The notes beneath the pieces are model-generated. The model searched no databases. It had not been told where the DNA came from and saw nothing but the letters and a program-made list of their open reading frames with translations. From Xenophilus sp. L33 (GTDB taxonomy: Bacteria; Pseudomonadota; Gammaproteobacteria; Burkholderiales; Burkholderiaceae_C): DNA of 56,642 bases. How positions within the stretch are numbered: position 1 is the first letter of the stretch; each line of letters starts with the position of its first letter. The position numbers were made by a program, and so were the translations under genes. Location of the stretch: positions 48,934 through 105,575 of the forward strand of contig NZ_LMUW01000221.1 of assembly GCF_009765735.1 (NCBI RefSeq), written 5' to 3'. Of this stretch, positions 40,038 to 47,350 are shown one piece after another.

Positions 40038-41795
40038 TCAGGATTTCTCCTCCGCGGTTTCTTGAACTGGACGAGAAGCGATGCAGCCGTCGGGGCGACC
40101 CTGCATCCCCATGGCATGCTCGACGGCGCGCCAGGCGAACACCAGCGCAGGGCCGAGCGTGGTGCCCGGACCTGGATAGGTGCCCTTGAAGATCGACGCC
40201 ATGTCGTTCCCGCAGGCGTACAGCCCCGTCACCGGAGCCCCACCGGTGTCCAGCACGCGGGCATGCTCATCGGTCTCGAGGCCGGTGCTCGCCGCGATCT
40301 CCGCCGGCCAGACGGCCATCGCGCAGAAGGGTCCTTGGTCGATGGGCGCGAGGCAGGGGTTCGGCTTGTGGTCGGGGTCGCCGTTGGCGCGGCTGAGTTG
40401 CGTGCTGCCCTTGCCGAATTCGAGATCGACGCCTGTGCGCGCATAGTCGGTCATCCTGCGGGCGCTTTCGGCCAAGCCCTGGGGGTCAACACCGATCTTC
40501 CGGGCCAGGGCCTCCAGGGTCGGTGCCGTGATCACGTAGCCCTTTCGCTCGTGGGCCGAGAGATCGGAAGTGCCGGGATAGACATGCCCCAGACCGTATT
40601 TGCGCACCGTCGAGGAGGCACACACCAGCCACGCCGGCAGTGTCGAAGCGACCTTGTTCGAGGCGTACATGGCACTGACGAAGTCGTGGTACGAGCAGCC
40701 CTCGTTCACGAATCTACGTCCGGCGGCGTTGACGGCCATGACTCCCGGCTTGGCCCGATCGAGCAGCAGATGGGGAAACAGGCCGGAGGTGCCGTCGGGG
40801 CGCGGCGTCACGGACACCGGCGTCCAGAACGCGCCCTCGCGATGCGCCGCGGGATCGACGAGTGCGCCGAGGCGCCGGGCCATCGATATGCCGTCGCCCG
40901 TCACTCCTTCGGCAGCCAGGGATCGGCCGGCCACCGGACTGGGCAGGAATTCGGCCCGCAGCTGCGGGTTGTGTCCCATGCCGCCGGTCGCGAGTACCAC
41001 CCCGCGTCGCGCGCGAATCCGCAGGACGCCGTCTGCGGTCTTGACAATGGCACCCTCGACGCCATCGGGACCCTGGACAAGCTCCGCAACGGAGGATCCG
41101 AAAAGGGTCGTCACCCCTTGCTTCTTCAGGCTGTAGAACAGGCGCGCCACCAGTGCGTTGCCCATCATCAGGCGCGTGCCTCGAGGGTAGCGCAGCCTGT
41201 CGACGATGAACCTGGACATTAGTTTCCCGGCATAGACGAAGTTGGCCAACGATCTGTAGCGGCCGATCAATGCCGGCAGGTCGGGCTTGCCCACCATCAT
41301 TCCGCCGAAGAGCAGGAATTCGGCAATCGGTGGCCGCACGCGCTTGAAATCCTCGCCGAGGAGTCGGCCGTCGAAAGGTTTGGGAACGATCACTCGACCC
41401 TTGGTGCTGGCGCCCGGCATGTCGTTGTAGTCGGGGTGAAGCCCGGCGGCGACGAATTGGACGTCGCTGTGCTGCTCGAGGTAGTCGATGATCGACGGGC
41501 CGTCCTTCAGATAGGCCTTGACCGCTTCCGAACCCGCGGACTCTCCCTGCAAGGTCTGCAGATAGAGTTGCGCGGAATCGGCGTCGTCTTCGAATCCAGC
41601 CCGTCGACCCTGGGCATTGCCGGGGATCCAGAGGCTTCCGGCAGACGTCGCTGCCGTCCCGCCGATCTGTTGGGTCTTTTCCACCAGGAGCACGTCCAGC
41701 TTGCGGTGCGACGCCATCCATGACGCTGCCAGCCCTGCGGCCCCGGCACCCACGACCAGAAGGTCGATAGTGCGATCCCAGTTCGACGCGCTCAT
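40038..41795 (-). CDS. FAD-dependent 3-ketosteroid Delta1-dehydrogenase-like enzyme
   Basis: The 585-residue flavoprotein starts with LLVVGAGAAGLAASWMASH and VEKTQQIGGTAATSAGSLWIPGN, a wording typical of KstD-like enzymes, and ends with the FAD motif GLYACGNDMASIFKGTYPGPGTTLGPAL, read across residues near 540-565. Such enzymes insert a double bond next to a ring ketone. The ATG overlaps the stop of the next upstream gene (ATGA) and is preceded by AAGGAAACAAGGC. Two adjacent FAD enzymes in one operon may act on successive intermediates or form pairs of different specificity. Confidence 0.88.
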   Translation of the reverse strand: MSASNWDRTIDLLVVGAGAAGLAASWMASHRKLDVLLVEKTQQIGGTAATSAGSLWIPGNAQGRRAGFEDDADSAQLYLQTLQGESAGSEAVKAYLKDGPSIIDYLEQHSDVQFVAAGLHPDYNDMPGASTKGRVIVPKPFDGRLLGEDFKRVRPPIAEFLLFGGMMVGKPDLPALIGRYRSLANFVYAGKLMSRFIVDRLRYPRGTRLMMGNALVARLFYSLKKQGVTTLFGSSVAELVQGPDGVEGAIVKTADGVLRIRARRGVVLATGGMGHNPQLRAEFLPSPVAGRSLAAEGVTGDGISMARRLGALVDPAAHREGAFWTPVSVTPRPDGTSGLFPHLLLDRAKPGVMAVNAAGRRFVNEGCSYHDFVSAMYASNKVASTLPAWLVCASSTVRKYGLGHVYPGTSDLSAHERKGYVITAPTLEALARKIGVDPQGLAESARRMTDYARTGVDLEFGKGSTQLSRANGDPDHKPNPCLAPIDQGPFCAMAVWPAEIAASTGLETDEHARVLDTGGAPVTGLYACGNDMASIFKGTYPGPGTTLGPALVFAWRAVEHAMGMQGRPDGCIASRPVQETAEEKS

Positions 41796-43243
41796 GCCTT
41801 GTTTCCTTGCATCTCTCCGGCGATGTGTTCCGCTGCCAGGACACCGAAGACGCTGGCCTTGGACAAGCCGCCCGAATAGCCCGCGAAGCCGCCACCTTCC
41901 AGGCCGCCCGTGCAGGCGCCCGCGGCATACAAGCCCTTGAAGGGCGTGTCGTCGTCCTTGAGCACGCGAGCCTGCCCGTCGGTGGCGATGCCACCCATGG
42001 TGTAGGTGACCCCGACGACCGCGGGCAACGCATGGAAAGGTGCCTTCAACACCGGCCACGGCTTGTAGCTGGTGGTGGTGCGGGGCGGCATGAGCGGCGA
42101 GGCGACAGCGGATTGCTGGCTGATCGCCGCGTTGTGCGCGGCCACGGTTGCTTCCAGCGCCGCACGGTCGACCCCGAGCTGAAGCGCCAGCTCGGCCAGG
42201 GTCGTAGCCGTCATCAACTCGGCCCCGGCGCCGAGCAGATAGGGATTGGGTGGAAGGACCCAGTCGCGTCCCGGGCCATCCCAGATGGCGGAGTCGAACA
42301 CGGTGGCGCATCCGAGCGGGTCGTCCAGCTTGGCGACCTGGTTGGCGATGTAGATGCCGCCGCGGCCTTCGTCGCAGAATCGCTGTCCGCGGCCGTCGAT
42401 CACGATGCCCGCGGTGCAGATCGAATCGATGATCGGATACGGCCAGAAACGCTCGTCGGAAATGGCGTCCCGATAGCACATGTGGCCATAGAAGCTGTCC
42501 GTGCCGACCAACTTCGCACCCACTTCCTCGGCCATGCGAATGCCGTCGCCTTGTCCGCTCTGTGCATTGCGTTGCAGCAACCGATCCGGATGTGCGCTGA
42601 TCCCGAATCGACGAAGAAGATCGTGATTCGACTGGAATCCGCCATCGGCGATCACGACGGCCAGACATCGGAACTCCACCGATTCAGTCGCGTTTTGCGC
42701 CAGTGCGCCGATGCAGCGCCCGCCTTCCATGCGCAATTGCCGCGCCCGCACGCCGCGCTCCAGCCTGCCGCCTGCCTTGCGCAGGTGGTCCGCGAGCAGT
42801 CGCAGCAGGGTGTCGCCGGATCGGCCGAGCCAGTATGGTTGCCCGTTCGGACCCTGGGTGCCGGTCTGCCGCATTCCGGGTGGCGACAGGGAGTTGCGGC
42901 GGAAGCCTTCCTGACCGGCACTGATGAAACGCACGCCGAGCGACTTCAGCCAGTCGAGCGTGCGGCGCGCATTGGACGCCAGCGCCTGCGCCAACTCCGG
43001 CGAACTGGTGTCCGAGGTCGCTTTCCGGAGGTTCTGCAGCACCGTGGCCTCGGGAGCCAGCATGTCCTCCATGGCGATGTGAAACAGGCCACCGGTATAT
43101 CGACTGGCGCAGAGGTAGGACTCCTCGGTGCCGGCTTCGATGACCGTCGCCTCGATGCCCGATTGGGCCAGGCGCACGGCTGCGCTCAAGCCGGCGAGCC
43201 CGGCACCGATGACGAGGACCTGGGTGGTGACTGTCTTTTCCAT
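41792..43243 (-). CDS. FAD-binding dehydrogenase (TcuA/fumarate reductase flavoprotein-like)
   Basis: A 483-residue protein with N-terminal QVLVIGAGLAGLSAAVRLAQSG, a middle region with GQEGFRRNSLSPPG, and C-terminal FAD contacts MGGIATDGQARVLKDDD and GLYAAGACTGGLEGGGFAGYSGG. The wording is nearest to tricarballylate dehydrogenase TcuA and related fumarate reductases. It would oxidise or reduce a carbon-carbon bond in a carboxylic acid. It precedes the KstD-like gene with a 4-bp overlap and follows a small membrane protein by 12 bp. Confidence 0.88.
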   Translation of the reverse strand: MEKTVTTQVLVIGAGLAGLSAAVRLAQSGIEATVIEAGTEESYLCASRYTGGLFHIAMEDMLAPEATVLQNLRKATSDTSSPELAQALASNARRTLDWLKSLGVRFISAGQEGFRRNSLSPPGMRQTGTQGPNGQPYWLGRSGDTLLRLLADHLRKAGGRLERGVRARQLRMEGGRCIGALAQNATESVEFRCLAVVIADGGFQSNHDLLRRFGISAHPDRLLQRNAQSGQGDGIRMAEEVGAKLVGTDSFYGHMCYRDAISDERFWPYPIIDSICTAGIVIDGRGQRFCDEGRGGIYIANQVAKLDDPLGCATVFDSAIWDGPGRDWVLPPNPYLLGAGAELMTATTLAELALQLGVDRAALEATVAAHNAAISQQSAVASPLMPPRTTTSYKPWPVLKAPFHALPAVVGVTYTMGGIATDGQARVLKDDDTPFKGLYAAGACTGGLEGGGFAGYSGGLSKASVFGVLAAEHIAGEMQGNKA

Positions 43244-43255
43244 GCGAAGTCTCGG

Positions 43256-43489
43256 TCAGCGAGGCATCAATGTCTCGGCGATGATGGTCATGACCTCCGC
43301 GAGGACCACCATCGACGCGCCGACGAGCACCGCGGCGAAGAGGCCCAGGACGAAGAAGATCCAGCCGAATTGCAATCCGCAGGTCACGCCGACGGCCAAG
43401 GTCAACAGCGCCAGCAAGACGGCCAGCGGCCTGCCGTAGCGAACGACGAAGCGAATCGCGGGGTAGGTCGGAATCTGGAGGGCGCTCAT
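43256..43489 (-). CDS. small membrane protein of unknown function
   Basis: The 77-residue protein has two clear hydrophobic segments, about residues 20-40 (LAVLLALLTLAVGVTCGL) and 43-67 (WIFFVLGLFAAVLVGASMVV), separated by a short turn, with a basic patch (RFVVRYGR) before the first. It overlaps the CMD-like gene by 4 bp and lies 12 bp before the TcuA-like gene, so it is co-translated within the operon. I do not recognise the family. Possible roles are a membrane anchor or electron-transfer adaptor for the FAD enzymes, or part of an uptake system. Confidence 0.75.
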   Translation of the reverse strand: MSALQIPTYPAIRFVVRYGRPLAVLLALLTLAVGVTCGLQFGWIFFVLGLFAAVLVGASMVVLAEVMTIIAETLMPR

Positions 43490-44004
43490 TCGACTTCGAT
43501 GTCCAAGGCTTCGAGGAAGCGCGACATGTAGTTGTACGAGGCGATGGTGGCGATCAATTCGACGACCAGCTTCTCGCTGAAACGCGCCCGCACCTGGTCG
43601 AACAATCCCTGTGGCACCTGCACATCGAGGGTCATGGCATCGGTGAGTCGGATCGCCAGCGTGTCAGCCTCGTCCAGGCCCACAGGAACGCCGGGCTGCC
43701 GGAGCGCGTTCAACTCATCCTGGGTCAGACCCGCCCGCAGGGCGAGTTTCTCGTGCTGGTTGTATTCGTATTTCGCGCGGGTCAGGATCGCCACGCGACA
43801 GATCACCAACTCGCGCAGACGTTCGGACAATTCGAAGCTTGTTCGAACGACGCGGAAGAGTTCACGCGACGCCCGGGCGAATTCCGGCCTGTGCAGCATC
43901 GTCTTGTCAACGTTGAGGAGCTGGCCTCCGCGGGCTTTGCTCAATTCGGCAACCGCGGCTGCAAGATGAGGCGCGTTCAAATCGGGATAGGGCAGGCGTG
44001 GCAT
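43486..44004 (-). CDS. carboxymuconolactone decarboxylase (CMD)/AhpD-like family protein
   Basis: The 172-residue protein has the alpha-helical CMD core: LSERLRELVICRVAILTRAKYEYNQHE, read as the segment with the conserved acid and His, then LALRAGLTQDELNALRQ and LVVELIATIASYNYMSRFL. The usual AhpD CxxC is absent. ATG at 44004 is chosen where similarity begins; the frame is open far upstream as antisense-like arginine-rich sequence. It lies between an SDR and the small membrane protein. The role is probably an isomerase/decarboxylase-type step. Confidence 0.88.
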   Translation of the reverse strand: MPRLPYPDLNAPHLAAAVAELSKARGGQLLNVDKTMLHRPEFARASRELFRVVRTSFELSERLRELVICRVAILTRAKYEYNQHEKLALRAGLTQDELNALRQPGVPVGLDEADTLAIRLTDAMTLDVQVPQGLFDQVRARFSEKLVVELIATIASYNYMSRFLEALDIEVE

Positions 44005-44014
44005 GGGTTTCGAT

Positions 44015-44773
44015 TCAGGTTTGGCCGCCGGTGACGTCGATGGTGAGACCGGTAATGAAGTCCGCGTCCGAGCTGGCGAGAAAGCAGATGACCTTGGCCT
44101 GGTCCTGCGCCGTCGCGATGCGTCCGATCGGCACCTGCGCGACGATCGCATTGCGCGCAAGCTCGCCACGCTCGTCCCAGGACTCCTGCATCCGTTCGGT
44201 GACGGTAAAACTCGGGGCGATGGCATTCACATTGATGCCGTAGCGCGCAGTTTCCAGTGACAACTTCTTCGTCATGGCGATGATGCCTCCCTTGCCGGCG
44301 GCATAGCCGACGCTGCTGGCCGTGCTCACCCCCCTGCCGGCGATCGAGGACACATTGACGATTTTTCCATGGCTCATCGCCTTCATGATCGGCACCACCT
44401 CGTGGCAAAAGAGAAAGGTTGCATCCAGGTTGAAGGCAACCAGCCTTTGCCAGTCCGTATGGCTCAGTTCTTCCACGGTGGCCAGGGGATCGGCAACGAT
44501 GGTGCTGCCACCAACGCCGTTGACCAGGATGTCCACGCGTCCGAAAGTCCGGACCGCGAGCGCCACCGCGGCAGCCACGGCGCCCGGATCGAGCGCGTCG
44601 CAGGCGATGCCGAGCGCGCGCTTGCCCAAGGACGCAACAGTGTCGTCGACGCGAGACTTGTCGAGGTCCACAACGATGACCGCTGCGCCTTCGCGCGACA
44701 TGATCTCTGCGGTCGCGCGCCCGATGCCGGCTCCAGCGGCCGTGATCAGGGCAACCTTGTCGGTGAAGCGCAT
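44015..44773 (-). CDS. short-chain dehydrogenase/reductase
   Basis: The 252-residue SDR has TAAGAGIGRATAE for cofactor binding, VVDLD after the second strand (favours NAD), NGVGG in place of NNAG, NVSSIAGRG and the catalytic YAAGKGG. The C-terminus FITGLTIDVTGGQT is standard. ATG at 44773 is used; ATG at 44803 would add ten residues. It is the first enzyme gene of the minus operon to 40038, and the Bug receptor at 44823 lies 49 bp upstream in the same direction. Confidence 0.9.
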   Translation of the reverse strand: MRFTDKVALITAAGAGIGRATAEIMSREGAAVIVVDLDKSRVDDTVASLGKRALGIACDALDPGAVAAAVALAVRTFGRVDILVNGVGGSTIVADPLATVEELSHTDWQRLVAFNLDATFLFCHEVVPIMKAMSHGKIVNVSSIAGRGVSTASSVGYAAGKGGIIAMTKKLSLETARYGINVNAIAPSFTVTERMQESWDERGELARNAIVAQVPIGRIATAQDQAKVICFLASSDADFITGLTIDVTGGQT

Positions 44774-44822
44774 CCTGCAGTCCTGGGTTGTCACGGCTTG
44801 CATTTCGCGACTGTCAGATCGA

Positions 44823-45791
44823 TCACTCATTCTTGATGCCGGCTGCCTCGATGATCGGAGCGAGTTGCCTGCGGTCGCTTTCGACCCGATGCTGAAATCT
44901 TTCGGCCGATCCGCCCTCGACCTCGCCGCCATTGTCCGCCACTTCCTTGCGGACCTGCAGCGACTGGATCGCTGAATTGATGTCGGAGTTGAGCTGGGCG
45001 AGCGAGGCGCCCGGTACGCCGGACGGTGCCACGATGCCCCACCAGACAGTGCTGTCATAGCCGGCGATGCCCGATTCGGCGATGGTCGGCACATCGGGCA
45101 TGAGGGGAGAGCGTGATTTACCGGCAACGGCCAGAATGCGCAGCTTTCCGGACTTGACCAGCGGCCATGCATCCGCGAGTGCGACAAAGCCCATCGGAAG
45201 TTGCCCTGCCATGACATCGACCATCACCGGTGCGTTTCCCTTGTAGGCGACCGCTTCGATCTTGATCTTGCCCAAATATTTCAACATCTCTCCTGCCAAA
45301 TGCGGCGTAGTGCCATTGCCGGCCATGCCGTAACTGAGCACTCCGGGGTGCTGACGCGCATCGGCGAGCAAGTCGCCCATCGTCTTGTAGGGTGAGTTGG
45401 AGGGCACGATGAGCACATTCGGCGCAGATGCGATCTCGACGACGGGGACGAAGTCGCGGTCGGAATAGGGCAGGGCGTGGTTGATGAGCGGCAAGTAAGC
45501 GTAGCTGGCGGATACGAGCGTGATGACGCTGCCATCGTGCGGTCCCGCTAGCATCGTCTGCATCGCCACGACGCCGCTTGCACCGACTCTGTTCTCCGTA
45601 ATGACCGGCTGCTTCCAGCGCAGCGACAGTTCCTTGGCTATGGATCGGGCCAGGAAATCGGCACTGCCGCCTGCAGCGAACGGGACCAGCAGACGAACCG
45701 GCTTTCCAGGAAAGTCCGAACCCTGCGCTTGGGCGATCAGCGTGATGCTCCCAACGAGCAGGATCAGCAGCAGTTTGTTCATCGAGCGCAT
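44823..45791 (-). CDS. Bug-type TTT substrate-binding receptor
   Basis: A 322-residue exported receptor. Signal peptide MNKLLLILLVGSITLIAQAQG-type segment (residues 4-23), mature FPGKPVRLLVPFAAGGSADF, TENRVGASGVVAM, GNAPVMVDVMAGQ and MPDVPTIAESGIAGYDSTVWWG. ATG at 45791 has GAGG ten bases upstream; ATG at 45782 is an alternative. It begins the operon that continues with the SDR. An operator-like region with GTCGGAC and a 16-bp inverted repeat lies 110-132 bp upstream. Confidence 0.92.
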   Translation of the reverse strand: MRSMNKLLLILLVGSITLIAQAQGSDFPGKPVRLLVPFAAGGSADFLARSIAKELSLRWKQPVITENRVGASGVVAMQTMLAGPHDGSVITLVSASYAYLPLINHALPYSDRDFVPVVEIASAPNVLIVPSNSPYKTMGDLLADARQHPGVLSYGMAGNGTTPHLAGEMLKYLGKIKIEAVAYKGNAPVMVDVMAGQLPMGFVALADAWPLVKSGKLRILAVAGKSRSPLMPDVPTIAESGIAGYDSTVWWGIVAPSGVPGASLAQLNSDINSAIQSLQVRKEVADNGGEVEGGSAERFQHRVESDRRQLAPIIEAAGIKNE

Positions 45792-45900
45792 GTTTTCAGT
45801 GCCTCTGAACCGGCATCTCCGTGCAGCCCATGATCGAGGGCCGAAGCTGTGCCTGTCAGGATGCGCGCTGGTCTCCGCAAGCATGGAAACGAGCGCTTTT

Positions 45901-45923
45901 TTGTCGGACTATTCAACAATAGT
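45901..45923. promoter_or_regulatory. TTGTCGGACTA plus inverted repeat ACTATT-CAAC-AATAGT
   Basis: TTGTCGGACTA (45901-45911) fits the FCD-GntR form TnGTnnnACnA. It overlaps a perfect 6-bp inverted repeat (45908-45923). The site lies upstream of the Bug receptor at 44823 and 70 bp beyond the stop of the next one. Which of the two is bound, and by what, is unknown. Confidence 0.4.
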
Positions 45924-45993
45924 AGAATGCGGCTGGCGAGTGGGGCAAAGAAATCCAGAGCAGGCACTGATTCAGATGTGTTCGGACACTGCA

Positions 45994-46965
45994 TTACTCG
46001 ATCTTCGCGCCGGAGATATCCACGATCTTCTTCCACTTGGCCGATTCCGAATCGAAGAACTTGTGGGTCGTATCGACGTCCGAGCCGATGACCTCGGCAC
46101 TCTGCTGCTCGATGCTTTCGACGGTTCGGGGTTCGCTCAATACCTTGACGGCCTCGCGATTGATGGCGTCCACGAGGCTGCGCGGGGTGCCTGCCGGAAC
46201 GGCGAGCGCATACCAAGCGCCGGCCGCGTAACCCGTGACTCCGGAAGCGGCGAGCGTCGGCACCCCGGGCAGGAAGCGCGATGGCTGCGCGGTTCCCGTT
46301 GCCAATACGCGCAAACTGCCCTGCTTGACGTCCGGCACATAGGAAGACAAGGCATCGAAGGTGAGTTGCACCCGGCCCGACAAGAGCTCCTGCCGCGCCG
46401 GTGCAGCGCCGTTGAACGGCACATGCACGATGTTGACGCCGGTGATCGACTTGAAAAGTTCGAGCGACAGGTGGCTGCTCTGGCCATTTCCCCCCGAAGA
46501 GGCGTTCAACTCGCCGGGATGAGCCTTCGCGAAGGCGATGAGTTCCTGGACGGAATGGATCGGCACCTGCGCATTGACCAGCAGCACGATCGGCACCTGT
46601 GCGATCACGGTGACGCCCGTCAAGTCCCGCTCGGGCGAGTAGGGCATGGACTTGAACATGTACTGGTTGATCGAGAAATTGCCCGGCGCCGCGACCAGCA
46701 GGGTGGCTCCGTCCGGCGCAGATTTCGCTACCAGGGCACTGCCGATGTTGCCGCCCGCGCCGGGTCGGTTCTCGACGATCACGGGCTGCCCGCTGTCCTC
46801 GGCGATGCCCTTGGCCAGGAACCGCGCAAGGATGTCGGTGATGCCTCCAGGAGCGAATGGGACGATGATGCGCACCGGCTTGGTCGGCCAGTCTTCGGCA
46901 TGGCTGGTCATGACGAAGAAACACGCCGCAGTGATCCCCAGCGCGAGGCGCAAAGTTGTCTTCAT
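45994..46965 (-). CDS. Bug-type TTT substrate-binding receptor
   Basis: The 323-residue receptor has signal peptide KTTLRLALGITAACFFVMTSHA, cut before EDWP. The mature chain has KPVRIIVPFAPGGITDILAR, VENRPGAGGNIGS, PFNGAAPARQELLSG and FLPGVPTLAASGVTGYAAGAW. The ATG at 46965 gives a standard signal peptide; the frame is open 13 codons further. A GAATTGGCAATTC palindrome lies 54 bp upstream, suggesting control with the genes around 21 kb and 36 kb. It appears to be a single-gene unit. Confidence 0.92.
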   Translation of the reverse strand: MKTTLRLALGITAACFFVMTSHAEDWPTKPVRIIVPFAPGGITDILARFLAKGIAEDSGQPVIVENRPGAGGNIGSALVAKSAPDGATLLVAAPGNFSINQYMFKSMPYSPERDLTGVTVIAQVPIVLLVNAQVPIHSVQELIAFAKAHPGELNASSGGNGQSSHLSLELFKSITGVNIVHVPFNGAAPARQELLSGRVQLTFDALSSYVPDVKQGSLRVLATGTAQPSRFLPGVPTLAASGVTGYAAGAWYALAVPAGTPRSLVDAINREAVKVLSEPRTVESIEQQSAEVIGSDVDTTHKFFDSESAKWKKIVDISGAKIE

Positions 46966-47018
46966 GGATGCTTTGAGATGGGCCGCTCGATTACAAAACA
47001 GCATAGGCGTCCATCAGT

Positions 47019-47031
47019 GAATTGGCAATTC
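47019..47031. promoter_or_regulatory. GAATTGGCAATTC palindrome, site 3 of 4
   Basis: Identical 13-bp core to sites at 21449 and 35982, with flanks GTGAATTGGCAATTCGC as at the first. It lies 54 bp upstream of the Bug receptor start at 46965. Confidence 0.6.
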
Positions 47032-47164
47032 GCATCGGCCCGTGGTTTCACGTTTTTGCCCGAGCGGTGGGTCAACAGGCCGGCGCTGGCGCTAGCCGCG
47101 GCGCCCGCAGGTCATGCGCGGATGTGCCGGGCAAGTGGCCGCAGGAACCTTGCTCCGGAGGATC

Positions 47165-47220
47165 GCGCAAAAAATCCGGAGCCTTGAACATGGGCGCGGC
47201 ACAAGTTCGAGCGAATGATC
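47165..47220. promoter_or_regulatory. 56-bp element shared with 1673-1728
   Basis: Gap-free match (44/56) to the element upstream of the AraC gene. It lies 130 bp before the aldehyde dehydrogenase. Fully conserved blocks include AAATCCGGAGC, CATGGGCGCGGC and GAATGATC. It may bring this gene under the AraC regulator at 599 or a relative. Confidence 0.5.
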
Positions 47221-47350
47221 GCCAGCCTGCCTGGACGTTGCGCGCAGTTGCGCCCGCGATTGGTGGGCAAGCTTGCCGCGCTGCGCGTGTGGCGCGCGCC
47301 CCGGCCTCTTTCCATCCTGCACATCCCCAAGATCCAAGGAGCATCGCTGC

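Larger units (their letters stand above)
46966..47350. other. 385-bp intergenic region with two operator-like elements
   Basis: Divergent region between the Bug receptor (minus) and aldehyde dehydrogenase (plus). It holds the GAATTGGCAATTC palindrome (47019-47031) near the receptor and the 56-bp element shared with 1673-1728 near the dehydrogenase. No coding sequence with a recognisable product is seen. Confidence 0.6.

Noticed and set aside
45946..45967. third copy of the 56-bp element, from GCAAAGAAATCCAGAGC
   Set aside because: Only the first 17 or so bases resemble the element; the CATGGGCGCGGC and GAATGATC blocks are absent.
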